Source: Psychrobacter glaciei (GTDB taxonomy: Bacteria > Pseudomonadota > Gammaproteobacteria > Pseudomonadales > Moraxellaceae). From it: DNA of 64,000 bases. The notes beneath the pieces were generated by a model that saw only the letters and a list, made by a program, of their open reading frames with translations, ran no database searches and was not told the origin of the DNA. The first letter of the stretch is position 1; each line of letters starts with the position of its first letter. The stretch is taken from assembly GCF_014652895.1 (NCBI RefSeq), contig NZ_BMZR01000001.1, positions 310,001 through 374,000 on the forward strand, read 5' to 3'. Positions 29,733 to 39,514 of the stretch are shown here, one piece after another. Both the position numbers and the translations under genes were made by a program.

Positions 29733-29772
29733 ATATCCAAATTATATTGAACCAACTATATAATTTGGATAT
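29733..29772. repeat. Perfect 15-bp inverted repeat, 10-nt spacer
   Basis: ATATCCAAATTATAT (29733-29747) and ATATAATTTGGATAT (29758-29772) are perfect complements separated by TGAACCAACT. It is AT-rich with no T-run, 90 bp after proB. It may be a weak terminator or a protein-binding palindrome. Confidence 0.75.
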
Positions 29773-29870
29773 GGCCTGTTTGCAGGTTCTGATGAGTCAT
29801 AGTGATGTGTCGGTTGATAGCTTATATACGTCATAGCATGACTTATCAACGTTTGAAAACTGTCAACATG

Positions 29871-29914
29871 TAGGCATTTATCAGTATTTATTTAGGTATT
29901 TATCAGTATTTAGA
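29871..29914. repeat. Tandem 22-bp duplication
   Basis: TAGGCATTTATCAGTATTT plus ATT (29871-29892) is repeated with two or three changes as TAGGTATTTATCAGTATTT plus AGA (29893-29914). Confidence 0.7.
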
Positions 29915-30073
29915 AGTAACGAGCACTCAAAAATCTAAGAACCAGTATTACTTAATGATACGAGACGTTTTTGGATTGAAAGACAGCGTTGACTAAAATG
30001 TGTCTTTGAATGAAAGCTTGATTATCCAACGTGCAACGCGTTTTATATCCTTTATATTCAACTTATTTTATCC

Positions 30074-30117
30074 AGCACGGTATTCATTGAAAATAGTAAC
30101 AATGAATACCGTGCTGC
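30074..30117 (+). promoter_or_regulatory. 17-bp perfect hairpin directly 5' of the hemE Shine-Dalgarno
   Basis: CAGCACGGTATTCATTG (30074-30090) is fully complementary to CAATGAATACCGTGCTG (30101-30117); the loop is AAAATAGTAA. Three bases later comes GGAG (30121-30124) and the hemE ATG at 30133. There is no T-run, so it looks more like a translation or mRNA-stability element than an intrinsic terminator. No function is established. Confidence 0.7.
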
Positions 30118-30132
30118 TTTGGAGATTTGTAC

Positions 30133-31269
30133 ATGAGTGCTTCAGACCATAGCAACTCGCTTCAGCAAGAATTTGCCCCTTTAAAAAACGACAGATTGCT
30201 ACGCGCATTTCGTTTTGAGACGATAGATACCACCCCAGTGTGGATGATGCGTCAAGCAGGTCGTTATTTACCAGAGTACAAAGCCACCCGCGCTGAAGCA
30301 GGTGATTTTATGAGCTTGTGCCGAGATACTGACCGCGCAACTGAAGTCACTTTGCAGCCCTTACGTCGTTATGATTTGGACGCCGCTATTTTATTCAGTG
30401 ATATTCTGACCATTCCTGATGCTATGGGATTGGGTTTGTATTTTGAAGCTGGAGAAGGGCCGAAGTTTAAACACCCTATTCGTACGCAAGCTGATTTAGA
30501 TAGATTGCCTGTGCTTGATGTGAATGACTCTCTTGATTATGTCATGCGTGCGGTGACAAGTATTCGCAAAGCGCTTAATGGCCAAGTCCCCTTGTTTGGC
30601 TTTTCTGGCAGCCCGTGGACACTAGCGACTTATATGATTGAAGGCGGTAGCTCAAAGGATTATCGTTATACCAAAGGCTTTTTGTATAGCAATCCTGCTT
30701 TTTTGCATCAATTATTAGATAAGCTTGCTACGTCTGTTATTGACTATTTAGACGCGCAAGTCGTTGCTGGTGCTCAGGTACTACAGATTTTTGATAGCTG
30801 GGGCGGTGCGCTTGGTCATCGTCAGTTTATCGATTTTTCACACGCTTATAATAAGCGCATCGTCGCTGAGCTAAAAGTGCGTCACCCTGATATACCAGTG
30901 GTATTATTCACCAAGGGCGGCGGACTATGGCTAGATATCCAAGCGGATAGTGAAGCGGATGCCTTAGGTCTAGATTGGACGATGCCGCTTGATCGTGCGC
31001 GTCAGGCATTGACTGAGAGTCAGCGTCAATTGACTAAGCAGCATAAAAAACTACAAGCTAGCAAAGCGCTTCAAGGTAATTTGGACCCAGCAACCTTGTA
31101 TGGTTCTCCTGAAACCATCCGCTCAGAAGTAAAATTAATGCTTGATGATGCCTATGCTAACGGCGAAAAAACCGGCTACGTGGCGAATTTAGGTCATGGT
31201 ATTACGCAGTGGGTCAACCCTGATAATGCCAAAGCGTTTATCGATGCCGTGCATGATTATAAAATCTAG
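30133..31269 (+). CDS. hemE: Uroporphyrinogen decarboxylase
   Basis: Converts uroporphyrinogen III to coproporphyrinogen III in heme synthesis. The 378-aa protein contains the family signature [20 protein letters not shown], then [19 protein letters not shown] with the catalytic Asp, [31 protein letters not shown] and the terminal [23 protein letters not shown] at 30133 is preferred over an in-frame TTG at 30127 because GGAG lies eight bases upstream. Transcribed alone, behind a strong 5' hairpin. Confidence 0.96.
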   Translation: MSASDHSNSLQQEFAPLKNDRLLRAFRFETIDTTPVWMMRQAGRYLPEYKATRAEAGDFMSLCRDTDRATEVTLQPLRRYDLDAAILFSDILTIPDAMGLGLYFEAGEGPKFKHPIRTQADLDRLPVLDVNDSLDYVMRAVTSIRKALNGQVPLFGFSGSPWTLATYMIEGGSSKDYRYTKGFLYSNPAFLHQLLDKLATSVIDYLDAQVVAGAQVLQIFDSWGGALGHRQFIDFSHAYNKRIVAELKVRHPDIPVVLFTKGGGLWLDIQADSEADALGLDWTMPLDRARQALTESQRQLTKQHKKLQASKALQGNLDPATLYGSPETIRSEVKLMLDDAYANGEKTGYVANLGHGITQWVNPDNAKAFIDAVHDYKI

Positions 31270-31419
31270 TCACTGTTTTATTTAATCACCGTTTTATTTA
31301 ACTACTCTGCTATTTAGCCACTGGGGTATTTAAATGCTATGATAAATTTGACTTATAAAGTTAAAATCCAGCTATAGCGATAGCTAGCAATTACATTATT
31401 GAGTAAAAGGGGATATCTT

Positions 31420-32487
31420 ATGATTTCAGCAGCAATCGTCGGTGGCACAGGATATACAGGTATTGAGCTGATTCGCTTACTATCCGCTCATCCTGAAGTT
31501 TCTATTGATTTGCTAACGTCACGTAGCGAAGCTGGTACACGTGCTGATGAGATATTCCCAAGCTTACGCGGTATCTCAGACATCGTCTTTAGTGACTTGG
31601 GTGATGATACACTTGCAACGTTGCAAAAATGTGATGTGGTATTTTTTGCCACGCCACACGGTGTCGCGATGAAGCAAGCGGAAGCGTTGACTCAAGCAGG
31701 TGTGCGAGTCATCGATCTAGCGGCTGATTTTCGTCTCCAGTCTTTGACAGAGTTTGAGCATTGGTATCAACAGTCGCATGCCTGCCCTGAGTTATTGAAG
31801 ACAGCTGTTTATGGTCTACCTGAAGTCAATCGCCACAAGCTTGCAAACGCCTTAGTAGTAGGGAACCCTGGCTGTTATCCAACCACGGCTATTTTGGGAC
31901 TAAAACCCATTATTGACGAGCAAAACAAGCAAGCAGCACGCTTGATCGATGCACGTATTGTTATTGATGCCAAATCTGGTGTTTCAGGGGCGGGACGTCA
32001 GGCAAGTTTGGCGCTTAATTATGCGGAAACGACAGACAATTTCAAAACTTATAGCGTTGCAGGTCATCGCCATTTGCCAGAGATTGAGCAAGGAGTTGCG
32101 CAGCTATTAGACAGTCAGTTTAGCCATCGCATTCGCTTTTTACCGCATTTAGTGCCAATGATTCGTGGCATGTTAAGTTCTATCCATATGGAGATGACTG
32201 AGGAAGGCGCGGCTATCGATTGGCAACAAGTATTTGAAGAGTGCTATGCGTCAGAGTTGTTTATTGATGTCATGCCAAAGGGTATTTATCCTGATACGCG
32301 CAGTGTACGTGCCAGCAACCGTCTGCGGATTGCGGTACATCAAGACAATGACCGTGCTGAACTGACGGTTATCGTGGTGCAAGATAACTTAGTAAAAGGC
32401 GCGGCAGGGCAGGCGGTACAAAATATGAATGTAATGTTTGGTCTTGATGAATCACTGGGATTGAATTTCGCGCCTATTGTTCCTTAA
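31420..32487 (+). CDS. argC: N-acetyl-gamma-glutamyl-phosphate reductase
   Basis: Third step of arginine synthesis: NADPH reduction of N-acetylglutamyl phosphate to the semialdehyde. The 355-aa protein starts with a Rossmann motif, AAIVGGTGYTGIELIRLLSA, and has the active-site Cys in VVGNPGCYPTTAILGL, followed by DAKSGVSGAGRQASL and HRHLPEIEQ. ATG at 31420 has AGGGG about seven bases upstream. Other arginine genes are not in the window. Confidence 0.95.
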   Translation: MISAAIVGGTGYTGIELIRLLSAHPEVSIDLLTSRSEAGTRADEIFPSLRGISDIVFSDLGDDTLATLQKCDVVFFATPHGVAMKQAEALTQAGVRVIDLAADFRLQSLTEFEHWYQQSHACPELLKTAVYGLPEVNRHKLANALVVGNPGCYPTTAILGLKPIIDEQNKQAARLIDARIVIDAKSGVSGAGRQASLALNYAETTDNFKTYSVAGHRHLPEIEQGVAQLLDSQFSHRIRFLPHLVPMIRGMLSSIHMEMTEEGAAIDWQQVFEECYASELFIDVMPKGIYPDTRSVRASNRLRIAVHQDNDRAELTVIVVQDNLVKGAAGQAVQNMNVMFGLDESLGLNFAPIVP

Positions 32488-32490
32488 TAT

Positions 32491-32505
32491 TAGGGCGTGT
32501 TGAAC
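32491..32505. mobile_element. Solo terminal repeat of a TA-GGG element (relic)
   Basis: TAGGGCGTGTTGAAC, four bases after the argC stop, combines features of both MITE ends in this window (TAGGGCGTGT at 8870 and TAGGGTCTGTTGAAC at 39019). No matching right end was found before the next gene, so it appears to be a remnant. Confidence 0.45.
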
Positions 32506-32661
32506 GTTCATAAATAAGCACTGTCATGGTCGAGGGATCAAACATAACCTATTAAGTTACCTCATTTTTTTATTGTCACATCGTTCATATTGATGGTGCT
32601 AGGTATTGATTATAAATTCCGCTATAATAACCTGCCCTTACTGTTAAGAGATACTGTCTAA

Positions 32662-33537
32662 ATGCGTGTTAAGATTGTACTACGCTTTTGCTCACAGCCA
32701 GCACGTCTATCGTGCCAAGACGCTATTTCATATAAATTGGAGCGTAGCCGACATTCTTTACAAGTCAGTAATGGCACTATCGATAGTCGGAACAGTCTCA
32801 GTGCGAGCCAAACAGGTGCTTCGACACTGGTACTGGCGCTTTTTGTCGTGGCCATATTAGCGACAGCTATCGTTGGGTTGGTATTTGGTCACAAGCTTGG
32901 CTATCAGCGCGGCTTTCATGCGATGCAAACTGAGACCAAACAAGCGATTATCAACAGCACTGAGGCAACTAACGAGCTGAAAGATCTACGTGTTAGCAAT
33001 AAGATTGCCACGAGTGAAGCCGCCACTGCTAAGCAAGAGCTGGCGATAAGTTTGACGAATTTAGAAGAGTTACGCGCCACACAAAAAGAATTAACCATTG
33101 AAAACAAACAAGTTGCCCAGCTTAATGAGCTTTATACTGAGGTGATTAGTGATAATGGTGGCATGCCATTACAGATAATTGGCGCCAATATTAAGCCGTT
33201 ACCCGAGAACGCTTTCGAGTATGGTTTTGATGTCGGTATGCTGAGCAAAGATGGCACTGCCAAACGTTTAACGCCAATTTTGACATTAATTGACAATGAT
33301 GACTTTGTGGAAGTACCACTAGATCCTGCCAGTTATTCGATCAAAGGTATTGTACGTATTCGTGGTCGCTTCATGATGCCATCAGGCTTTAAGCCTTTAC
33401 AGGCTAAACTGACTTTAAGAGCTGGTGGGCAACAAAAAGAACAGCTGTATGATTGGAGGCTTGGCGATAGGGTCGACAATATGCCGCTCTCCCTTTTAGA
33501 CTTGCCAGAAGTCGATGAAAGTCCTATTGAACCTTGA
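32662..33537 (+). CDS. Single-pass membrane protein, DUF6776-like
   Basis: 291 aa. A cytoplasmic stretch of about 50 residues is followed by one transmembrane helix (STLVLALFVVAILATAIVGL, about 54-75). A helical, probably coiled-coil segment comes next (about 90-155), and then a beta-rich C-terminal domain (GANIKPLPENAFEYGFDVGM, IRGRFMMPSGFKPLQAKLTL). This layout matches the DUF6776 family, conserved without known function in gammaproteobacteria. No clear Shine-Dalgarno. It sits alone between argC and clpS. Confidence 0.65.
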   Translation: MRVKIVLRFCSQPARLSCQDAISYKLERSRHSLQVSNGTIDSRNSLSASQTGASTLVLALFVVAILATAIVGLVFGHKLGYQRGFHAMQTETKQAIINSTEATNELKDLRVSNKIATSEAATAKQELAISLTNLEELRATQKELTIENKQVAQLNELYTEVISDNGGMPLQIIGANIKPLPENAFEYGFDVGMLSKDGTAKRLTPILTLIDNDDFVEVPLDPASYSIKGIVRIRGRFMMPSGFKPLQAKLTLRAGGQQKEQLYDWRLGDRVDNMPLSLLDLPEVDESPIEP

Positions 33538-33724
33538 TTATTACTCAAATATCAATAATCACTTGAAATTTGATGGTATGAGCCAAAGCTAGTTAAACAT
33601 GATGGCTACTGATAGCAGCTAAGTGGAAGCAAAGGTGCTTTGTTACATGCCAATTGTGCACCAAATAGCCTCTCTGTATAACCTCCTTTTTATTTAGAAT
33701 TTACCTTATAATTATATTTTTATT

Positions 33725-34132
33725 ATGATAAAACCTATGACTCTACAAGCTAGGCCAACCGTTTTCGATTGGCATTTTCCTAACATACCTGCACAGCGTG
33801 CTCAAGACAGTGCGCCAGAGGATGAGACGTCGCCACAAGCAGACGTGCTCGTGGCCGAGCCAGAAGTGGCAAAGCCGCCGATGTATGCGGTCGTGATGTA
33901 TAATGACAATTACACGCCGATGGAATTTGTCGTCTATGTTTTACAGTCGGAATTTCGCCACAGTGTTGATTCTGCCGTTGAAGTGATGTTGACGATTCAC
34001 AACAGCAGTAAAGGTATTGCTGGTATCTATCCCAAAGATATCGCTGAAACCAAAGCCAAAAAGGTAAACAGTTTGGCTCATCGCGAAGGCTATCCTTTAT
34101 TGACTCAAATTGAACCACATCAGGGTGAATAG
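33725..34132 (+). CDS. clpS: ATP-dependent Clp protease adaptor ClpS
   Basis: ClpS delivers N-degron substrates to ClpAP. The core PPMYAVVMYNDNYTPMEFVV contains the family's YNDxxTPMEFVV signature, with the N-degron-pocket Asn-Asp, followed by VMLTIHNSSKGIAGIYPKDI (HxxG). At 135 aa it is longer than E. coli ClpS (106 aa) because of an N-terminal acidic, Pro-rich extension of about 50 residues. ATG at 33737 is an alternative start; neither has a clear ribosome site. clpA, its partner, is the next gene, 682 bp downstream. Confidence 0.93.
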   Translation: MIKPMTLQARPTVFDWHFPNIPAQRAQDSAPEDETSPQADVLVAEPEVAKPPMYAVVMYNDNYTPMEFVVYVLQSEFRHSVDSAVEVMLTIHNSSKGIAGIYPKDIAETKAKKVNSLAHREGYPLLTQIEPHQGE

Positions 34133-34814
34133 CCGCCACAACGGTTTTATTTTTTCGTAGCTTTTCACCTTGTTTGATATTATTTAATCAGCTATTTAAT
34201 ACTGCCACTTCCAAGAGTATATACCCGTAATATTTTTTAAAAGCCTTCTTACTAGGCAGTTCTACTATTACTTCACCGCAAATCAGCCCTCATACCTCTC
34301 CTAGGTAATCAGTCTTCTTTCTGCTTTGATCTTGATTTTTATCTCAAATAGCCTTATATACTAAACATAACGTCGTGTGATAAATGGATGTCTTGCGCTC
34401 AGTTTTTTAGCATTTCGCTATGTTCCTAATACCCTGATTATTTACGCCCTTATTTTTATAAGATCTTTTTTATTCTCAACTTCTCATTTGTGTAATTCGT
34501 TATTTTCTGACTTTCTCGTCTCCAACATCCCCTCACAAAGTATGCTTAGATACATTTTAGTATGCGTTAATAGATTGACTATGTTTGAGTATCATGTTGA
34601 GATAAAGAAAAGCGAATATGAATTATCACAATCATTGCTAGATAGGTCGAAACACTCACTAAATGATACACGGTACACTTCAATCATCGTTTGGTCGTGT
34701 CTCTTAATAACACTAACATTGCCCTTGAACAATACATCTATCGCCCTGATTTACTACCTAACTCATTCATAAAGCTATCAATTTATAAGATAGGTACAAC
34801 CGTAGGAAGTCCTT
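34133..34814. other. Gap between clpS and clpA
   Basis: 682 bp, AT-rich, unusually long for a clpS-clpA pair. A 131-codon frame (34377-34772) starts at a GTG without a ribosome site and has a composition unlike its neighbours; I do not call it. CGTAGGAAGTCCTT before the clpA ATG is a plausible ribosome site. No promoter was assigned. Confidence 0.5.
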
Positions 34815-37385
34815 ATGTTAAGTCGTCATCTTGAAGTTTCTTTGCGTTTAGCAATGACACTTGCGCGCCAAAAATCGCATGAGTATCTCACTGTTGAACA
34901 TTTATTGTTGGCACTGTTAGAGAACACGCATGCTGCCAACACATTAACGGCGTGCAATGCAAATGTTTCAACGCTACGTACCGAGCTCGAGGCTTATATC
35001 AATAAGCATACGCCAACGGTAGATGCAGAAACGGAGCAATCACCACAGCCAACCCAAAGCTTTGATCGCATCCTGCAACGTGCTATTTTTCATGTGCAGT
35101 CTATTGGTGGTGGTCGTTTGGTCGAAGGCTCAGATATCTTGGTATCTATGTTTTCCGAGCACGATACTTACGCTGTTTATTTACTCAAAAAACAAGGTAT
35201 CAGTCGTCTTGAGCTGACCCAGTATTTATCACATGGTCAAGATAAAGATGAGCCATCAGAGCCTCGTGCTTCTACGACTGGAGAACGTCGTAGTGCTTCT
35301 GAAAAAACCAGCAAAGATCCGTTGGTTGAGTTCGCTACTAACCTAAACCAGCGTGCGGCAGAAGGTAAAACCGATCCATTAATTGGACGTACTTCTGAGA
35401 TTGAGCGTGCTGCTCAAGTACTCTGTCGTCGCCGCAAAAATAACCCATTGTTGGTTGGTGAGCCAGGGGTTGGTAAAACGTCTATCGCTGAAGGTTTGGC
35501 ATGGTTAATTATCAATGATAAAGCACCAAAGCCACTTAACGGCTGTGTGATTTATAGCTTAGATATTGGTTCGCTCATCGCCGGTACTAAGTACCGTGGT
35601 GATTTTGAAAAACGTATGAAATCGCTCCTTGATGCAATGAAGAAAAAGCCTAATGCCATCTTGTTTATCGATGAGATTCACATGATTATTGGTGCAGGCT
35701 CTTCAATGAGTAGCAACATGGATGTGTCTAACCTAATCAAACCGGCACTTGCCAACGGTGAGTTGCGTTGTATTGGTTCAACGACTTTTACTGAGTATCG
35801 TCAGGTGTTTGAAAAAGACCATGCACTCTCGCGTCGTTTTCAAAAAATTGATGTGAAAGAGCCAAGTGTCGATGACAGTATCGATATTTTACGGGGTCTC
35901 AAACCGCGTTACGAAGAGTTTCACAACGTTGAATATACAGATGAAGCATTGGTCACCGCTGTACAGTTATCGGCCAAGCATATTCACGAGCGCTTTTTAC
36001 CTGATAAGGCAATTGATGTTATCGATGAAGCTGGTGCTTATAAGCGTTTAGGCGTGATTCCGGATACCGATGATATCGAAGCAGAAGAAAGCTTCATTGC
36101 TGATTTGGAGCAAGACTTCGATGCGCAGATTGATGCCGATGTTGAAGGTCTTGAGAGCGATATTCATAATGACGTAACCGGTGATGACGACGATAATGAA
36201 ATGCAGGATGAAGCCAATACTGCAAAAGCCAATGATCGTGCTAAATCATCTAATGAGTCAAAAGCGACGAAAGCTAAGAAAAAACCACCGATGAAAATCG
36301 ATGTGGCAGACATTGAAGCTATCGTGGCCAAGCTTGCGCGTATTCCGCCCAAGTCGGTATCAAGTGATGATAAGAGTATTCTTGAGCATTTAGATCGTGA
36401 TCTTAAGCATTTAGTATTTGGTCAAGACGAAGCGATTGAGACCTTGGCAGATGCCATTAAATTGTCTCGTGCGGGTCTAAAAGCGCCAGATAAGCCAATT
36501 GGTTCATTTATGTTTGCCGGTCCGACAGGGGTTGGTAAGACAGAAGTATCGCGTCAGTTGGCAAAATTATTAGGCGTAGAATTGGTGCGCTTCGATATGT
36601 CAGAATATATGGAAGCCCATACCGCATCACGTCTGATTGGTGCGCCTCCCGGCTATGTCGGTTTTGATCAAGGTGGACTGCTTACTGAAAAAATCAATCA
36701 GCATCCGCATTGTGTTTTATTGCTTGATGAGATTGAAAAAGCGCATCCTGATGTATTCAACTTGTTATTACAAGTGATGGATCATGGTACGTTGACGGAT
36801 AATAACGGTCGTGTCGCTATCTTTAAGCAAGTGATTGTCATTATGACCACCAACGTGGGTGCTGATAGTATTAGTCGCTCTTCGATGGGCTTTACCCAGC
36901 AAGATCATAGCCGTGATAATACAGAATCGCTTAAACGTGTTTTCACCCCTGAATTCCGCAACCGCTTAGATGCAACCATTCAGTTCAATTCACTAGATAC
37001 ATCAGTGGTGGTGTCAGTGGTCGATAAATTCTTGGTCGAGCTACAAGTACAGCTTGATGATAAGCAAGTCACGCTAGAGATTGATGATGAAGTACGTGAT
37101 TACTTGGCTGTAAAAGGATATGACCGTTTGATGGGTGCGCGTCCGATGCAGCGTCTGATTCAAGACGAAATCAAAAAACCATTGGCAAGTATGATTTTGT
37201 TTGGAGATTTGGTTAACGGTGGGGTTGTTCATCTTACCTTAGAGCCTGAAGCGGGCGATGAGCAAGATGGCGCTACTATGAAACTGGATAAGGTATCGGA
37301 TAAAGGTTCAGCGAATAGTCGGATTATCTTAACAGTCGTTGAGACCCATGAGCCGCGCTCAGACTCTGAATCATTGGCCAGCTAA
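34815..37385 (+). CDS. clpA: ATP-dependent Clp protease ATP-binding subunit ClpA, with an acidic D1-D2 insert
   Basis: ClpA is the hexameric AAA+ unfoldase of ClpAP. The order is Clp-N domain (about 1-145), D1 ATPase with Walker [14 protein letters not shown] and Walker [13 protein letters not shown], and D2 with Walker [12 protein letters not shown] and [15 protein letters not shown]. The D2-small domain ends in [19 protein letters not shown]. Length is 856 aa against 758 in E. coli. The difference is mainly an Asp/Glu-rich then Lys-rich insert of about 75 residues (about 412-488) between D1 ([12 protein letters not shown]) and [17 protein letters not shown]. Confidence 0.95.
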   Translation: MLSRHLEVSLRLAMTLARQKSHEYLTVEHLLLALLENTHAANTLTACNANVSTLRTELEAYINKHTPTVDAETEQSPQPTQSFDRILQRAIFHVQSIGGGRLVEGSDILVSMFSEHDTYAVYLLKKQGISRLELTQYLSHGQDKDEPSEPRASTTGERRSASEKTSKDPLVEFATNLNQRAAEGKTDPLIGRTSEIERAAQVLCRRRKNNPLLVGEPGVGKTSIAEGLAWLIINDKAPKPLNGCVIYSLDIGSLIAGTKYRGDFEKRMKSLLDAMKKKPNAILFIDEIHMIIGAGSSMSSNMDVSNLIKPALANGELRCIGSTTFTEYRQVFEKDHALSRRFQKIDVKEPSVDDSIDILRGLKPRYEEFHNVEYTDEALVTAVQLSAKHIHERFLPDKAIDVIDEAGAYKRLGVIPDTDDIEAEESFIADLEQDFDAQIDADVEGLESDIHNDVTGDDDDNEMQDEANTAKANDRAKSSNESKATKAKKKPPMKIDVADIEAIVAKLARIPPKSVSSDDKSILEHLDRDLKHLVFGQDEAIETLADAIKLSRAGLKAPDKPIGSFMFAGPTGVGKTEVSRQLAKLLGVELVRFDMSEYMEAHTASRLIGAPPGYVGFDQGGLLTEKINQHPHCVLLLDEIEKAHPDVFNLLLQVMDHGTLTDNNGRVAIFKQVIVIMTTNVGADSISRSSMGFTQQDHSRDNTESLKRVFTPEFRNRLDATIQFNSLDTSVVVSVVDKFLVELQVQLDDKQVTLEIDDEVRDYLAVKGYDRLMGARPMQRLIQDEIKKPLASMILFGDLVNGGVVHLTLEPEAGDEQDGATMKLDKVSDKGSANSRIILTVVETHEPRSDSESLAS

Positions 37386-37407
37386 ACGGTTTTACATTAG
37401 CTTTATA

Positions 37408-37445
37408 AAAACGGCTACCATATCTCTGTGGTAGCCGTTTTTTTA
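37408..37445 (+). terminator. Terminator of clpA
   Basis: AAAACGGCTACCA (37408-37420) pairs with TGGTAGCCGTTTT (37429-37441), followed by T-rich sequence. The remaining 240 bp before ung show nothing further. Confidence 0.92.
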
Positions 37446-37689
37446 TTGCTATAATTTATCAACAAACCTCATATCGTTTTTTGTTACCATCAACTTTTAA
37501 ACCACGCTATAGTCAGTGAAAAGTAATATCGATACATCACGCACTGCTGATACCAATTTTTCTTGCTGTGCTGTGCTTGCGCAGACAGAGGCTACAAAAA
37601 ATTAATATCAGCAATACCATCGCGTTTCTAGGATATTTTAACTATAGTTGCGAAGTAATTATTCATAACAAATATAATAAGGATGTACC

Positions 37690-38427
37690 ATGGAACTGTT
37701 TGACGAACAGCCGACGAAGACCCCAGAGCAAAGGCAAGCGATTTTAGACAATGTACGTTTACCAGCAGACTGGAAAACGGCACTAGCAGATGAATTAACC
37801 TCTGATAATATGGATAACCTACGAGCTTTTTTAAAGGAAGCGTACCAATCAGATGAGAGTGTTTATCCACCTGCACCGCTGATGTTCAATGCCTTTAACC
37901 TAACCCCTTTATCGAAGGTTAAAGTCGTTATCTTGGGACAAGACCCTTATCATCGTCCAGGTCAGGCAATGGGGCTATCTTTTTCTGTGCCCAAAGCGAT
38001 TCCCAAGCCGCCGTCACTTAATAACTTACTCAAAGAAATGGCCAATGATATCGGCACCAGTTACTCAGCGCATGGTGATTTAACGTATTGGGCGCAGCAA
38101 GGGGTTTTACTCTTGAACAGCTCATTAACAGTGCGAGAAGGTGAGCCGAATAGCCATCAAAATAAAGGTTGGGAGCAGTTTACCGATGCCGTGATTGATG
38201 TGGTCAATGAACAAACGGAGCACACGATATTTATATTGTGGGGCAGTAAAGCACAGAAAAAAGGTAAGTATATCGATACTGAAAAACATTTAATCTTAAC
38301 GGCTGTGCATCCTTCACCATTGGCTGCCAATCGTGGTGGATTTTTTGGTTCCAAGCCATTTTCTAAAACCAATGATTACTTGGTACAGTATGGACAAACA
38401 CCAATTGACTGGCAATTACCACAATAG
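37690..38427 (+). CDS. ung: Uracil-DNA glycosylase
   Basis: Removes uracil from DNA in base-excision repair. The 245-aa family-1 protein has the water-activating loop VVILGQDPYHRPGQAMGLSF, the Pro/Ser loop PKPPSLNNLLKEM, GVLLLNSSLTVREGEPNSH and the DNA-intercalation loop VHPSPLAANRGGFFGSKPFS. AAGGATGTACC precedes the ATG. tadA starts 15 bp downstream, so the two are likely co-transcribed. Confidence 0.96.
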   Translation: MELFDEQPTKTPEQRQAILDNVRLPADWKTALADELTSDNMDNLRAFLKEAYQSDESVYPPAPLMFNAFNLTPLSKVKVVILGQDPYHRPGQAMGLSFSVPKAIPKPPSLNNLLKEMANDIGTSYSAHGDLTYWAQQGVLLLNSSLTVREGEPNSHQNKGWEQFTDAVIDVVNEQTEHTIFILWGSKAQKKGKYIDTEKHLILTAVHPSPLAANRGGFFGSKPFSKTNDYLVQYGQTPIDWQLPQ

Positions 38428-38442
38428 ATAACAAATAATCTA

Positions 38443-39021
38443 ATGATAAATTTACACTCTCATCCGTTAATACCTAGCCAATTGGCCGCTATTGAAGTAG
38501 AAATGCCACTTGCAAGCAGTACATTTTGGTCGCTGCAAGACGTTAAATGGATGCAAAAAGCATTGCTACTGGCTAAACAAGGGGCTGCACTCGGAGAAGT
38601 GCCAGTAGGCGCAGTGTTGGTACACAATCAGCAGATCATCGGACAAGGCTTCAATGAGCCAATTGGACGCCATGACGCGACTGCTCATGCTGAGATAGTT
38701 GCACTAAGGGATGCGTGCGCGCGTTTAGAAAACTACCGCCTGCCATTACAGACAACTTTGTACGTGACTTTAGAGCCCTGTACGATGTGTGTTGGCGCAC
38801 TCATTCATGGCCGTGTGGGTAGACTGGTCTATGCAGCGAGCGAACCTCGAGCGGGGATGGTAGGCAGTCAAATGAACTTAGCCATGCAGCCTTTTTATAA
38901 TCATATTATTCAAGTTGATAAAGGTTTATGCCGTGAGCATAGTAGTCAGATGCTAAAGCATTTTTTTCGTGAACGTCGCCGCGCAGCCAAAAAAAGTAAA
39001 AACACTGTCATTAACAATTAG
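38443..39021 (+). CDS. tadA: tRNA-specific adenosine deaminase TadA
   Basis: TadA converts A34 to inosine in tRNA-Arg(ACG), needed to read CGN codons. The 192-aa protein has the deaminase zinc site: ATAHAEIVALRDA (HAE) and LEPCTMCVGALIHGRVGRLV (PCxxC). The N-terminus is about 35 residues longer than in E. coli, so an internal start is possible. The C-terminal end is set by a MITE: the stop TAG (39019-39021) is made of the TA target plus the first G of the element. Confidence 0.93.
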   Translation: MINLHSHPLIPSQLAAIEVEMPLASSTFWSLQDVKWMQKALLLAKQGAALGEVPVGAVLVHNQQIIGQGFNEPIGRHDATAHAEIVALRDACARLENYRLPLQTTLYVTLEPCTMCVGALIHGRVGRLVYAASEPRAGMVGSQMNLAMQPFYNHIIQVDKGLCREHSSQMLKHFFRERRRAAKKSKNTVINN

Positions 39022-39287
39022 GGTCTGTTGAACATATAAAATATTAGGACTGCTGATCGCTAAAATCTTCCCAAACTAGGCGTAAACCGACGATAATGTC
39101 GAGACCTTAGCTAGGTTTACAACAACGTTTGGGGTGGTTTTAGCATCAGCCTTTCAGGGCAGGGCTATTTTTGCCAATACATGGCTAAATTGTCTAACCT
39201 AGAATGACTAGGCGTCAAAAATTTCACTGCGTATTGTCTACAAAATAGCCACTGCCAGTGCCACATTTGAATGTTCAGCAGACCCTA
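39019..39287. mobile_element. MITE-like element, about 265 bp, TA-flanked, abutting tadA
   Basis: The terminal inverted repeats TTAGGGTCTGTTGAACAT (39018-39035) and ATGTTCAGCAGACCCTAA (39271-39288) match at 17 of 18 positions, with TA on each side. No transposase is encoded. The GGG...CCC ends and TA target are shared with the element at 8872-9041, though the interiors look unrelated. It occupies most of the tadA-cmk gap. Confidence 0.8.
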
Positions 39288-39341
39288 AAACAGACATTCA
39301 ACAAGATATCAGTCTTGTGGCTAGTGATAACGTGGTTTTTT

Positions 39342-39350
39342 TGCTATAAT
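39342..39350 (+). promoter_or_regulatory. Extended -10 promoter upstream of cmk
   Basis: TGCTATAAT is a perfect extended -10 (TGnTATAAT), 164 bases before the cmk ATG. The -35 region is weak, as is usual for extended -10 promoters. It lies just beyond the MITE's right end, so cmk-rpsA expression does not need to cross the element. Confidence 0.6.
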
Positions 39351-39514
39351 ATCGCCCTATTTGATTGCTAATAAGTTAGTAGTCTAACAAGCAGTTGATA
39401 ATTAAGTAAATATTGCGTTGTTACTGTTGCATAAGTAGCATTCTAGCTAATGTGCTTTTTAATATAAAAGCAGCCATATAAGCAGTGCCTACTATTAAGT
39501 GATAAGTGAGTCCT

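Larger units (their letters stand above)
29646..30132. other. Structured intergenic region between proB and hemE
   Basis: A 487-bp AT-rich gap with three structures described separately: a 15-bp perfect inverted repeat (29733-29772), a 22-bp tandem duplication (29871-29914) and a 17-bp perfect hairpin touching the hemE ribosome-binding site (30074-30117). No gene was found. Confidence 0.7.

Noticed and set aside
34377-34772. 131-codon frame between clpS and clpA
   Set aside because: GTG start without a ribosome site, composition unlike neighbouring genes, and no recognisable motif. The long gap is odd, but this frame is not supportable.
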